In this document: piece by piece, positions 25,526 to 34,410 of the stretch
Layout: each line of letters starts with the position of its first letter
How positions within the stretch are numbered: the stretch's first letter is position 1
The notes under the pieces: model-generated
What the model saw: only the letters and a program-made list of their open reading frames with translations
The model's database searches: none
Told to the model about the DNA's origin: nothing
Position numbers and translations under genes: made by a program
Origin: Kordiimonas laminariae
Lineage (GTDB): Bacteria; Pseudomonadota; Alphaproteobacteria; Sphingomonadales; Kordiimonadaceae
Reading direction: 5' to 3'
Assembly: GCF_023008165.1 (NCBI RefSeq)
Contig: NZ_JAKQZA010000008.1
Location: 1-64,000, forward strand
DNA length: 64,000 bases

Positions 25526-26437
25526 TTATCCTTCAAGCCCTTTTACCAGCACACACTCTCTCTGCGCGTCAGCCTTTTGGTGCGGTAACAAACCAGCAAT
25601 ACCTGGGTCCAGCTTCCTCAGGAAACGGTCAACCTCAGCCGTAAAACAGCCCACTTTCCCCAGTTCCGCATTTAATGGCATATGCTTTAAGTTCACAGAT
25701 ATAAGCCCCGCATAACCACCATAGCTTTGTAGTTTTTTGACGAATTTCTCACTTTGTGCACAAGCCGTTGCTGTATGAATAGAACACACTGCCAAGAACG
25801 GTGGAATTTGAGCTTTAAGGGCATAAAACGGAGACGCCTTTTTTAAATACTCCGGGTCAGTGCCAAAGTTTCTCTCATAAAACTCAGAATGATTGGGAGG
25901 TGTGAACTTCTCAACAATATCATAGCCGGTGATATCCAGCGATACCGTTCCAAGAAGCGGCTTCAACAGTTTCGCTGCACCAGTACTATATTGCGCAGAT
26001 ACAAGTGAGACCAAATGTGCGCCAGCGGAATGCCCCATCAAGATGACTTTTGCGGGATCACTACCCCACACATGCGCTTGTTTTTGAGCAAACAGCAAGG
26101 CCGCCGCAACATCGCTCGCCTGTGTCACCGGATCAGCCTCCGGCAGGGTACGGTAATTGGTAGAGACAAAGACAAACCCGTTTTTCACCCAATGGGTAAT
26201 CTTGCTATCCACCTCACCTGAATTAGCCTTATCACCGCCTCTCCAGCCGCCGCCATGCACCATAAATATCATAGGGGCCCCATCGGCACCCTCAGGTATA
26301 TAAACGTCCATGGTTTGCGCAGTATGCTGGCCGTAGTCGATATCTGATAAGGTTTTCAATTCAGGCGAAGCCCCGCAAGTGCTACTAGCGATGAACAACA
26401 ACACTAAACACAGGATAGATTTGAAGGAACAAAACAT
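25526..26437 (-). CDS. Exported alpha/beta-hydrolase (esterase/lipase, BD-FAE-like)
   Basis: 303 residues with a signal peptide (hydrophobic ILCLVLLFIASST, cleavage near CGA-SP, residue 23). The oxyanion motif HGGGW is at 61-65 and the nucleophile in GHSAGA at Ser137, the pattern of the hormone-sensitive-lipase/carboxylesterase branch (BD-FAE, Abhydrolase_3). A late Asp and His are expected near the C-terminus; LKHMPLN is a possible His site. It probably acts in the periplasm on esters of unknown nature. It is divergent from the CadC-like regulator gene at 26843, with 405 bp between starts. Confidence 0.88.
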   Translation of the reverse strand: MFCSFKSILCLVLLFIASSTCGASPELKTLSDIDYGQHTAQTMDVYIPEGADGAPMIFMVHGGGWRGGDKANSGEVDSKITHWVKNGFVFVSTNYRTLPEADPVTQASDVAAALLFAQKQAHVWGSDPAKVILMGHSAGAHLVSLVSAQYSTGAAKLLKPLLGTVSLDITGYDIVEKFTPPNHSEFYERNFGTDPEYLKKASPFYALKAQIPPFLAVCSIHTATACAQSEKFVKKLQSYGGYAGLISVNLKHMPLNAELGKVGCFTAEVDRFLRKLDPGIAGLLPHQKADAQRECVLVKGLEG

Positions 26438-26842
26438 GATGTTTCTCTTTCTTCTAACATTAAACTATTTCAAACTTCAGGCAGAAAGCTGCCTTTGAAA
26501 TGGACGCAAGAGAAACCTGAACGAAACAGCCCGCGAAACCTTGCCTGTACCGCAGGGTGCACCTCCCACATTGACAACAGGCATGATAAAAGTGTGTAGT
26601 TCCCGCTATTCGGGATGGCTTCGTATTATATGCGCTACCTGCGGCTAGTATATTTCCGAAAGGATCGATCATTCAGTGTTCCAGTATCCATTACTCAAAA
26701 AAGAAGCACCCACTTCTGGACTGAGTGCCTACGGATACTGGCGACGGAATGGAAAATAGTCGTGTCCCGAGCATGAGTTTTTATGAGTATTTATGATGAT
26801 CGTTAAAAATAACCACATTAGCGGGCAAGGAATTTCAGGATA
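26438..26842. other. 405-bp divergent intergenic region
   Basis: It lies between the esterase and CadC-like regulator starts, so it must carry both promoters. Besides the nested palindrome at 26681-26741 there is a small hairpin, AGGCAG-AAAG-CTGCCT, at about 26480-26495. No open frame with coding character was found. Confidence 0.5.
26681..26741. repeat. Nested 61-bp imperfect palindrome
   Basis: Three nested complementary arm pairs share one axis: CCAGTATCC (26681) with GGATACTGG (ending 26741), ACTCA with TGAGT, and AGAAG with CTTCT around a CACCCA loop. It could form a bulged cruciform or an RNA stem-loop. It has no T-run, so it is not a terminator, and it lacks the GTTRRRY core of integron attC sites. 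Confidence 0.5.
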
Positions 26843-28846
26843 ATGCGCTGGCAACTGGAAAACTTTCAATTCGATCAACAAACAAACCTGCTCACAGGGC
26901 CAAACGGCCAAGAACGCCTGGAACCCAAAACAGCCGCTCTCCTTAGCTTCTTCATCGCGCACAACGGCAAAGACATCAGCAGGGAAGATCTGATAGCTTC
27001 CGTGTGGCATGGCCAGATCGTCTCTGATCACGCCATTAACCGCGCCGTTTTGAATTTGCGCAAAGCTCTCGGAGATACAGGGAAAACCAAACGTTTCATC
27101 ATTACTGTTCCGAAGGTGGGATACCGCTTTGTATGCAAGGCCCAAGAAGCAACAGTAGTTGCAGTTCCCTCGCGTGCCGCTAATAGATTCTCTGTTTTCC
27201 ATCTCAGCATCGCCGCTGTCCTGGTGCTGATCATCGGGCTTGCTGTTTACCAGATAAGCCAACCCACGCCGCAATCAGAGAATATTCAGGTATCCCCGCT
27301 TGTCAGGTTAGACGGTATTCAATTCGATGTTGAACAGTCTAATAACGGTGAAATGCTGGCCTATTCTCGCAGAGTAGATAACCAGCCCGCAGAAATTCAT
27401 ATACTCAAAAAAGGCGAGGCGACCCCAGAGATCATCAGCCAACAGGGTGGTGACGCATCACTATCTCACTGGGCACCGGATGATAATCGGCTGGTTTATA
27501 AATATACAGCACCTGGAACCTGCCAACTGCATATGGTGGAGTTTCAGGTTGCCATTCCTCAAGCGCCAAAGCCCATCTATGAATGCACCTCAGGACCAAA
27601 CCTGAAAGCGCTAGCCTTCAGCCGCGATGGGACAAAACTGTTTTTCACAGAACGCATCCACCGCTATGCGCCATTTATTCTCTATGAACTTGATTTGGAG
27701 AATGACAGCAAACGCCGCCTGCACCAGCCTTTACCATCAGGCATTGGCAACTATCATATTGATACCAACCCGCAAACCGGACACCTTCTGCTAGTTGCCA
27801 ACCAAACGAGCGAACATTCCAGTATTTTTGAGATCAATCCGGCGGATGGTACATATTCCAAACAGCTGGATATGGATTATGAATTACTCGCAGCCATCTG
27901 GAACCATGACGGCACAGGCATTATACACTCTGGCCCGCACCCCTCTCATCACCTGATAGAAACATTGTTCGTCGGCAGTACACGTGTTCTTGTGCCTGGC
28001 TCACGCCGTATTGGCGGCATGAAACGCCTCAGTAATGGGCGGGATTATCTTTTCGGATCTTACCTTAGCAATCATAATATCACGGTGAATGGTAAAGACT
28101 TTCTCAGCCTCAATTCTTCCGACATGGATTATCTTCCAACCTATTCCCGGAGTGGTGAGCAGTTGGCGTTTATTTCGCGGCGCACCGGGGATGACATGTT
28201 ATGGATCAAAAACCTGAATTCAGAGAAGCTGTCTTCTATAGAACTGCCGCACGTAAGCCATTCTTTCATAAGTATCGATTGGGCAAATGGCGATGCCCAC
28301 ATCCTTATCAACAGCAGCAGGGGAATCATTATCGTTGATTTGATGGCTGGCAAAACCATTAAAACGCTGGAGGCGACAAAGCCCGCCCGTGCAGCGACAT
28401 GGGCAGATGCATCTTCTATTTTCTATAGCCAATACTCGGAAAACCGCTGGCACTTATACCGCCAGAATATATATACGGGGCAACGAGACAGCCTGAGTAC
28501 ACAGTGGGCCTTTGCATTTTCAGACCATGATCGGACCTTATATATTGACCAGAATATGCAGGCATTCCTGAATGCAACAACAGCAATCAGCACCGAAGAA
28601 TGCAGCTCGCCCCTGCATAATAGTATCCTGACATACCGACTCTCGGGGCAGAATTTATACTGTCTCGATAAAAACAACCAAACCCAACTGCGCCTTCTCA
28701 GCAATATGCAAACATCAGCACTGCTGAACGCCCATGTTGGGCCTATGCGGTATTATTCCATCTCTGATGGGAATATCGCCACATCTCGGTTTGTGCAAAA
28801 AACCAGTGACATTATGCGCACAACTATCACTGCAAATACTCACTGA
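26843..28846 (+). CDS. CadC-like transmembrane transcriptional regulator with TolB-type propeller
   Basis: 667 residues. The N-terminal OmpR/PhoB-type winged helix (about 1-98) has LEPKTAALLSFFIAHNGKDISREDLIASVWHG and AINRAVLNLRKALGD, then ITVPKVGYRF, the usual end of the wing. One membrane helix lies at about 117-137 (FHLSIAAVLVLIIGLAVYQI). The periplasmic 530 residues contain WD/TolB-like propeller repeats (LAYSRR, AFSRDGTKLFFTERI, YSRSGEQLAFISRR). This is the CadC/ToxR topology: a DNA-binding domain tethered to a periplasmic sensor. The divergent esterase is the nearest candidate target. Confidence 0.88.
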   Translation: MRWQLENFQFDQQTNLLTGPNGQERLEPKTAALLSFFIAHNGKDISREDLIASVWHGQIVSDHAINRAVLNLRKALGDTGKTKRFIITVPKVGYRFVCKAQEATVVAVPSRAANRFSVFHLSIAAVLVLIIGLAVYQISQPTPQSENIQVSPLVRLDGIQFDVEQSNNGEMLAYSRRVDNQPAEIHILKKGEATPEIISQQGGDASLSHWAPDDNRLVYKYTAPGTCQLHMVEFQVAIPQAPKPIYECTSGPNLKALAFSRDGTKLFFTERIHRYAPFILYELDLENDSKRRLHQPLPSGIGNYHIDTNPQTGHLLLVANQTSEHSSIFEINPADGTYSKQLDMDYELLAAIWNHDGTGIIHSGPHPSHHLIETLFVGSTRVLVPGSRRIGGMKRLSNGRDYLFGSYLSNHNITVNGKDFLSLNSSDMDYLPTYSRSGEQLAFISRRTGDDMLWIKNLNSEKLSSIELPHVSHSFISIDWANGDAHILINSSRGIIIVDLMAGKTIKTLEATKPARAATWADASSIFYSQYSENRWHLYRQNIYTGQRDSLSTQWAFAFSDHDRTLYIDQNMQAFLNATTAISTEECSSPLHNSILTYRLSGQNLYCLDKNNQTQLRLLSNMQTSALLNAHVGPMRYYSISDGNIATSRFVQKTSDIMRTTITANTH

Positions 28847-28868
28847 AGAAAATAATCTCATGCGCTCC

Positions 28869-28898
28869 AAAAAAGCCGACCGACAGACTGGCTTTTTT
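28869..28898 (+). terminator. Rho-independent terminator of the CadC-like gene
   Basis: AAAAAAGCC (28869-28877) pairs with GGCTTTTTT (28890-28898), with a partly paired 12-base interior. It lies 23 bases after the stop. Its 3' flank (GACTGGCTTTTTT then TTGGCTA) is very like the terminator after tRNA-Phe. Confidence 0.75.
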
Positions 28899-28964
28899 AT
28901 TGGCTATTCTTCATTCCCGTAAGCTGGTATGCACTGCCTTTCATTTTATGGGGGACTTTATCAA

Positions 28965-29378
28965 ATGCATCTAAAAACAGCTGTATTCATTTTCATTGCT
29001 AGCCTTGGTATTTCAGAAACCGGGAAAGCGAATGAATGCAAGGCTAACTATGTGGAATACACACAGACCGCCAAAGCAATTCTTGCGGATAGTGATCAGG
29101 TCGCATCCATTGTCGAAAACATACATCTGGAAAAAAGAAGCTCAGTAGCTTTTTACTGTAAGGCAACCAAAAACCTGCCTACCGCAATGGAAATTTCATC
29201 TCGTGCACTAGATGGGCTCAAAAAACTAAATCAGGTTAAAGATAAGATACGGACCAACTGCCCTGCAAACATATCGGCAAAAGTAAACGCTGGCGTTCAA
29301 CACCTTACCGAATTTCTTCAAGAAGAAAATAAAAGGCTTCAGCCTATAGCAAAACGGCATCAGAATTTGTGCGGCTAA
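28965..29378 (+). CDS. Small exported protein, cysteine-containing, unknown
   Basis: 137 residues from ATG 28965, preceded by GGGGGA; an ATG 12 codons earlier is less likely. A signal peptide is clear (MHLKTAVFIFIASLGISETGKA-NE). The mature part is helical with four cysteines spread through it (NECKANY, FYCKATK, TNCPANI, final CG), so two disulfides are possible. The helix from about 90 has coiled-coil character (LKKLNQVKDKI, LTEFLQEENKRLQPIAKRH). Not recognised; no function is proposed. Confidence 0.65.
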   Translation: MHLKTAVFIFIASLGISETGKANECKANYVEYTQTAKAILADSDQVASIVENIHLEKRSSVAFYCKATKNLPTAMEISSRALDGLKKLNQVKDKIRTNCPANISAKVNAGVQHLTEFLQEENKRLQPIAKRHQNLCG

Positions 29379-29407
29379 AACCGACATGAAGGTTTCATAA
29401 TATCTGC

Positions 29408-30799
29408 TTATGGATCGGCGAGGCCGAACGGTGTTACCGGCCTGCGGATATCATCTGAAAGCAGTGATCTGCCAATAGGCGGTTCCGCACGGGCAAGGCA
29501 GTCCGCCCGGTGACAGAGACGACAGTTGATACCAATAGGCGTTGGTTTCACGGCAGCGATATCAACGCTTTTCGTATATACCAGTTGCGAAGCATGCTGG
29601 GACGCACAACATAGCGCCACGGCCCGCTCCACCTGTGGTTTGCCGTAGCCACCGCCGCCAGCCGTAACCGTACGTACGATGGAAAAGAACTTTTCTCCAT
29701 CTGGCAGTTCCACCCACTGGGTGAGAAGTTGACGAGGGCTTGAGAAAGCACTGTGGAGGCTCCAAAGCGGGCACGAGCCACCATGCCGCGCAAACGGGAA
29801 ACCAGCCCCGTCCAGCCGCTTGGAAACATTACCTGCAGCATCAACCCGAATGAAAAAGAAAGGCACCCCTTCCTGCCCCGGTTTCTGCAATGTGGTAAGC
29901 CGGTGCGCCACTTGCTCAAAACTAGCGCCAAACTGGCGGCCAAGCGCTTCAATATCATAATTCCGGTCTTTGGCAGCACGTGCGAATTTGCTGTAAGGCA
30001 TCATAATCGCGCCAGCCGCATAATTCGCGAGCGCCCGGCGGGTCAACTTCTCCCCCGTCTCTGTTTCAAAACTGGTTCCCGCAAGGATTTCACCAATCAC
30101 ATCATTCATTTCAAGATACACGACCTGCAGTGCAAGCTGGAAAGTAGCACTGGCACCATCAAGCGATTCTTCAAGCACAATTTCCCGCCGGTGCATATCA
30201 AAACGGCGCGTAAAGCCCATCATCACATCAGATGGCAATCGCCTGACCCGCAAGCGTTGGTCATTGAAATATTTCTCAAAGCCCCCTGCCCGGTTCACAT
30301 GCTGGGCCAGTTCCTCAGCAGGGCCATCAATTTCCGCGAAATAGTTTTTTCGCGCGGCTAAGAAACGCCGTGCTTCACTTACAGGATCAGGCCCAACGGA
30401 ATCACCGCCAGTTTGGTCAGCCAGCGCGAGCTGGCCCTCCTGATAAGCGGTATAGAGCCGCATCACCGCCTCAGCTGTTGCAGGGAAAGTGCTGCCAAAA
30501 TCCTGAATCTCAAGTGGAGAGAGATCAAGGTCCGCAAAGAGGGGCGCCTTAAAGGCTGCAGAAATTTGAGCATGGAAATCATCCCCGGCACCGCGTGCCA
30601 ATGAAGCGATATCTATTCTGTAAATATCCGCAAGCTTTAGAAGCATGGAAGCTGTTACAGGCCGCTGGTTATTTTCGATAAGCGCGATATAGGATGGAGA
30701 AACATCCAGATCTTCTGCCATCACAACCTGCGTTAAACCAAGGTCCCGCCTAAGCCTGCGAATCCTTGGTCCCATAAATGTGCTGCGTTCTGTGCTCAT
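29408..30799 (-). CDS. XRE-family regulator with ImmA/IrrE-like and DUF2083 regions (RamB/ScfR type)
   Basis: 463 residues from ATG 30799, which has GGAG 6 bases upstream; an earlier ATG 5 codons away has none. The N-terminal XRE helix-turn-helix (about 6-60) includes IRRLRRDLGLTQVVMAEDLDVSPSYIALIENNQRPV. A central IrrE-like segment follows, in which the usual zinc HExxH is replaced (LALQVVYLEMNDVIGE), so no peptidase activity is expected. The C-terminus has cysteines typical of the DUF2083 end (CCASQHA, GINCRLCHRADCLARA). Relatives control acetate and propionate metabolism. Divergence from isocitrate lyase and the palindromes between make aceA the evident target. Confidence 0.9.
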   Translation of the reverse strand: MSTERSTFMGPRIRRLRRDLGLTQVVMAEDLDVSPSYIALIENNQRPVTASMLLKLADIYRIDIASLARGAGDDFHAQISAAFKAPLFADLDLSPLEIQDFGSTFPATAEAVMRLYTAYQEGQLALADQTGGDSVGPDPVSEARRFLAARKNYFAEIDGPAEELAQHVNRAGGFEKYFNDQRLRVRRLPSDVMMGFTRRFDMHRREIVLEESLDGASATFQLALQVVYLEMNDVIGEILAGTSFETETGEKLTRRALANYAAGAIMMPYSKFARAAKDRNYDIEALGRQFGASFEQVAHRLTTLQKPGQEGVPFFFIRVDAAGNVSKRLDGAGFPFARHGGSCPLWSLHSAFSSPRQLLTQWVELPDGEKFFSIVRTVTAGGGGYGKPQVERAVALCCASQHASQLVYTKSVDIAAVKPTPIGINCRLCHRADCLARAEPPIGRSLLSDDIRRPVTPFGLADP

Positions 30800-30827
30800 C
30801 GCCAGCTCCATCATTACATATGTATTC

Positions 30828-30872
30828 TTACAAATCTTACAACATTACAAAATATTTTGTAAGATTTTACAA
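30828..30872. promoter_or_regulatory. Clustered TTACAA operator between the regulator and isocitrate lyase
   Basis: A perfect 18-bp palindrome, TTACAAAATATTTTGTAA, occupies 30845-30862. The same TTACAA half-site recurs in direct orientation at 30828, 30837 and 30867 and inverted at 30857. It lies 29-73 bp upstream of the regulator start and about 120-165 bp upstream of aceA, so it can control both. Confidence 0.7.
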
Positions 30873-30960
30873 GTTCACTTTTTACTGCGGGTCAAAAGGC
30901 AAAAAAACACATACCGTTTCTTTAAAGGCAGATCAGCCGCCCATTTTCAGCGGCAATTTG

Positions 30961-30980
30961 GATTTGTGTAGATTTGTGTA
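30961..30980 (+). repeat. Tandem 10-bp duplication in the aceA leader
   Basis: GATTTGTGTA occurs twice in direct succession, ending 13 bases before the aceA start and immediately before the ACGGAGAG ribosome-binding site. It may be part of the promoter or a second regulatory site. Confidence 0.5.
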
Positions 30981-30993
30981 ACGGAGAGAAACA

Positions 30994-32631
30994 ATGCCTT
31001 ACGACAATAATTCTGGAATTTCAGACGGTAACAATACTATGAATTACCAAAGTGACATCAAAAACGTTCAAGACCTTATCAAAAGTTATGAAGGTACTTG
31101 GGATGGTATTGATGCCGAGGCCGTAGTCCGCATGCGCGCCCAGAATCGTTTCCATACAGGCCTTGATATTGCCCGTTACACCGCAGGCATCATGCGCCGC
31201 GATATGGCTGCTTACGATGCTGATCCAGCGAGCTACACACAGTCCCTTGGTTGCTGGCACGGCTTTATCGGTCAGCAGAAGATGATCTCAATTAAGAAGC
31301 ATTTCGGCAGTACAAAGGGCCGCTATCTATATTTATCTGGCTGGATGGTTGCTGCTCTACGTTCCGAGTTTGGCCCACTGCCGGACCAAAGCATGCACGA
31401 AAAAACATCTGTACCTGCGCTGATTGAAGAACTGTACACATTCCTCAAGCAAGCTGATGCCCGCGAGCTTGGCGGCCTGTTCCGTGATCTGGATGCAGCA
31501 CGCGGTGCTGGTAATGCAGCGCTTGAGCAGGAAATTCAGGGCAAGATTGATAATTTCCAAACCCATGTTGTGCCAATTATCGCTGATATTGACGCGGGCT
31601 TTGGTAACGCGGAAGCAACATATCTTCTTGCAAAGAAAATGATTGAGGCAGGCGCTTGCGCGCTTCAAATTGAAAACCAGGTGTCTGACGAAAAACAGTG
31701 TGGTCACCAGGATGGTAAGGTAACTGTTCCTCACGAAGATTTTCTCGCTAAAGTGCGGGCTTGCCGCTATGCCTTCCTTGAAATGGGTGTGGATGACGGT
31801 ATCGTTGTAACCCGTACAGACAGCCTCGGTGCTGGCCTTACAAAACAGATTGCGGTTTCAAAAGAACCGGGTGACCTGGGTGACCAGTACAACAGCTTCC
31901 TTGATTGCGAAGAGGTAACTGCAAGCGACCTGAATTCAAACGATGTTGTAATTAACCGCGACGGTAAATTGATGCGCCCCAAGCGTCTGCCGTCTAACCT
32001 GTTCCAGTTCAAGCCGGGCACAGGCGAAGACCGCTGTGTTCTTGACTGCATCACATCGCTTCAAAATGGCGCTGACCTTCTGTGGATTGAAACCGAGAAA
32101 CCGCATGTTGAGCAAATCGCAGGCATGGTTGACCGTATCCGTGATGTAATTCCAAACGCAAAGCTGGTTTATAACAATTCACCGTCCTTTAACTGGACCC
32201 TGAATTTCCGCCAGCAGGTGTTTGATGCATGGACAGAAGAAGGCAAGGATATATCTGCCTATGACCGTGCGAATCTGATGAGCGTGGATTATGATGATAC
32301 AGAACTGGCAGCAGCGGCTGACGAGAAGATCCGCACCTTCCAGCGGGACGGCTCAAAGCGGGCTGGTATCTTCCACCACCTGATCACTCTGCCAACATAC
32401 CACACAGCTGCGCTGTCTACAGATAATCTTGCGAAGCGCTACTTCGGCGATGAAGCAATGCTTGGGTACGTGAAACAAGTTCAACGCGAAGAAATCCGCC
32501 AAGGCATCGCTTGTGTAAAACACCAGAACATGGCTGGTTCTGATATTGGTGATGACCATAAAGAATATTTCGCTGGTGAAGCTGCTCTGAAGGCAGCTGG
32601 TGAAGACAACACCATGAACCAGTTCGGTTAA
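30994..32631 (+). CDS. aceA: Isocitrate lyase
   Basis: 545 residues. It cleaves isocitrate to succinate and glyoxylate, the entry step of the glyoxylate shunt for growth on acetate and fatty acids. The active-site motif is KQCGH with Cys236 (KKCGH in E. coli). Metal- and substrate-binding regions ADIDAGFGNAEATYLL, ALQIENQVSDEKQCGHQDGKV, VTRTDSLGA and YNNSPSFNW are intact. It is longer than the 434-residue E. coli enzyme and resembles the 530-residue Pseudomonas class. The start is ATG 30994 behind GGAGAG. Malate synthase is not in the window. Control by the divergent RamB/ScfR-like protein is likely. Confidence 0.96.
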   Translation: MPYDNNSGISDGNNTMNYQSDIKNVQDLIKSYEGTWDGIDAEAVVRMRAQNRFHTGLDIARYTAGIMRRDMAAYDADPASYTQSLGCWHGFIGQQKMISIKKHFGSTKGRYLYLSGWMVAALRSEFGPLPDQSMHEKTSVPALIEELYTFLKQADARELGGLFRDLDAARGAGNAALEQEIQGKIDNFQTHVVPIIADIDAGFGNAEATYLLAKKMIEAGACALQIENQVSDEKQCGHQDGKVTVPHEDFLAKVRACRYAFLEMGVDDGIVVTRTDSLGAGLTKQIAVSKEPGDLGDQYNSFLDCEEVTASDLNSNDVVINRDGKLMRPKRLPSNLFQFKPGTGEDRCVLDCITSLQNGADLLWIETEKPHVEQIAGMVDRIRDVIPNAKLVYNNSPSFNWTLNFRQQVFDAWTEEGKDISAYDRANLMSVDYDDTELAAAADEKIRTFQRDGSKRAGIFHHLITLPTYHTAALSTDNLAKRYFGDEAMLGYVKQVQREEIRQGIACVKHQNMAGSDIGDDHKEYFAGEAALKAAGEDNTMNQFG

Positions 32632-32649
32632 TAAGCCCTGCAATACCCA

Positions 32650-32688
32650 AAACTGCCGCTTTCCCTAACTTGGGGGAAGCGGTTTTTT
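32650..32688 (+). terminator. Rho-independent terminator of aceA
   Basis: CCGCTTTCCC and GGGGAAGCGG arms enclose a short loop, with a preceding A-run and six T after. It begins about 20 bases after the aceA stop. Confidence 0.88.
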
Positions 32689-32859
32689 ATGAGATCTAAA
32701 CCATAGTAAAATAAGCGGCGCAAAAACATCACACAACTTGTGAAAGCGCATGCTCCTTGCTCGAAACGATTTGTAAAAACAAACTCAAGCACCTACGTTC
32801 AACACAAAGCAGCACAACTGCTTACTAATAAACATATGCGATGCGAGGAAAATTGAACT

Positions 32860-34299
32860 ATGAAACGCTTCAAGCACATTGCTTGCAGCCTGATGCTTAT
32901 TGCTGGTTTCAGTGCTCAGGCCCATTCTCAAGATACTACAGACAAAAACACTGCTTTCATCGAAGGCGCAGAAGCTATCATTCAGGGCTACACGGAAAGT
33001 GGCTGGTTTACGGGCACTGTTGCCATTTATAAAGATGATCAGATTATCTTTGATAAGAGCTACGGCCTCGCTGATATTGAAAATAACATAGCAAACCAAA
33101 GCAATACGAAAATCCGTATTGGCTCAATCAACAAGCATATTACTGCTGCTATCCTTCTTCGCATGGTGCAAGACGGCAAGTTAACTCTGGAAGATACACT
33201 GGCAAAATTTGATCTCGGGTTCCCTGCTGAGGTTGCGAACAAAATCACGGTAAGACAGCTTCTTTCTCACCGCTCTGGCTTCGCGGATATCTTCAATGAT
33301 GAATATTACCGCACCTATAAATCCCTCAAAAACATTCAGGATAAACTACCGCTTTTAATGGATAAGCCACTGCTTTCAGAGCCGGGCACAAAGCGAGAGT
33401 ATTCCAACTATAATTATATCGTTTTGGGCGCGATTATTGAGAAAATCTCCGGTCAGGATTTCGCAAGCGTACTCAAGCAAGAAATCCTTTCGAAAATTGG
33501 TGCAAACGATACCGAATACGCGCTCACAGAAGATGTAACTGGCAAAGCGCTCAGCTACAGCACTACTATGACTGGCAAGAAAGTTGATCGCACCACCATG
33601 CTGGAAAATGTAACACCGGACGGCGGCATGTATTCCACGCCTTCTGATCTGGCGCGCTTCTATTCTCACCTGTTCTATGAGAACACAATCCTGAATGATG
33701 AAATGAAGGCAGTGCTCGGCAACCACTACCAAAAACGCGATAGAAAATGGGAAGAAATCAAAGCAAACCCAGACAATATTTGGAGCTCCTATGGCGGAGG
33801 CCCGGGCGTTAGTGCTGCCGTTGAAGTGCTATTCAAAGACAAGCTGTTCATCATTGTTTTAGCAAACACAGATCAACTAGTTGCAGAACGGATTTCACAG
33901 CGCATTGCCGACCTTCACCAAGGTAAAACGCCAGAACCAGCTCTATTACCACTTGGTTTCTTTGCGTATCTTTACATAGAGAAAAACGGTATTGAAGCCT
34001 TCAGCGAGAAGTTTGAAACCGCCATCAAGGAAGCTGGCTATAAGGATTATTCAGATCGCTGGTTGAACCATTTGGGCTTTATACTTTGGGACGAAGGTGA
34101 ACAGGACATGTCATTGGCGGTTCTTAAGAAAAACGTGAAACTGTTCCCTACTGTGGCCAATGCCTTTGATAGCCTGGGATTGATCTACGAGCGCCTCGGC
34201 AACAAAGACGCAGCTATTGCCAACTACAGGAAAGCGCTCGAACTGGATGAAAGCTTCACCTCCGCCAAAGAAGGCATTGAGCGGCTTTCAGCCTCATAG
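32860..34299 (+). CDS. Exported beta-lactamase-fold serine hydrolase with C-terminal TPR
   Basis: 479 residues. The signal peptide (about 1-24) ends AQAHS-QD. The class C beta-lactamase/DD-peptidase fold carries SINK (Ser89-Lys92) and YSN (Tyr181-Asn183). The third motif is not KTG; GGGPGVSAAVEV occupies that place. About residues 420-475 form one or two TPR units (NAFDSLGLIYERLGNKDAAIANYRKALELDES). Such proteins are commonly esterases or D-amino-acid amidases rather than true beta-lactamases. It stands alone between terminators, with a 228-bp upstream region. The substrate is unknown. Confidence 0.88.
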   Translation: MKRFKHIACSLMLIAGFSAQAHSQDTTDKNTAFIEGAEAIIQGYTESGWFTGTVAIYKDDQIIFDKSYGLADIENNIANQSNTKIRIGSINKHITAAILLRMVQDGKLTLEDTLAKFDLGFPAEVANKITVRQLLSHRSGFADIFNDEYYRTYKSLKNIQDKLPLLMDKPLLSEPGTKREYSNYNYIVLGAIIEKISGQDFASVLKQEILSKIGANDTEYALTEDVTGKALSYSTTMTGKKVDRTTMLENVTPDGGMYSTPSDLARFYSHLFYENTILNDEMKAVLGNHYQKRDRKWEEIKANPDNIWSSYGGGPGVSAAVEVLFKDKLFIIVLANTDQLVAERISQRIADLHQGKTPEPALLPLGFFAYLYIEKNGIEAFSEKFETAIKEAGYKDYSDRWLNHLGFILWDEGEQDMSLAVLKKNVKLFPTVANAFDSLGLIYERLGNKDAAIANYRKALELDESFTSAKEGIERLSAS

Positions 34300-34318
34300 A
34301 ACCCGCAGAACATCAAGA

Positions 34319-34349
34319 ACCACCTTTCCTGCCTGGGAAGGTGGTCTTT
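34319..34349 (+). terminator. Hairpin terminator after the TPR-tailed hydrolase
   Basis: ACCACCTTTCC pairs with GGGAAGGTGGT (one imperfect position), followed by a weak T-run (CTTTCG). It begins 20 bases after the stop. Confidence 0.6.
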
Positions 34350-34410
34350 CGCCTTGACCTGATAATCGCCTCTGGTATTCACTAAACGTTGATACTTGAG
34401 GGGGATTTCA

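Noticed and set aside
26681-26741. Integron attC site
   Set aside because: The length and bulged palindrome are suggestive, but the GTTRRRY core is absent and there is no integrase or cassette array.
29408-30799. Active ImmA/IrrE metallopeptidase
   Set aside because: The zinc-binding HExxH is replaced (LALQVVYLEMNDV), so only the domain fold is expected to remain.
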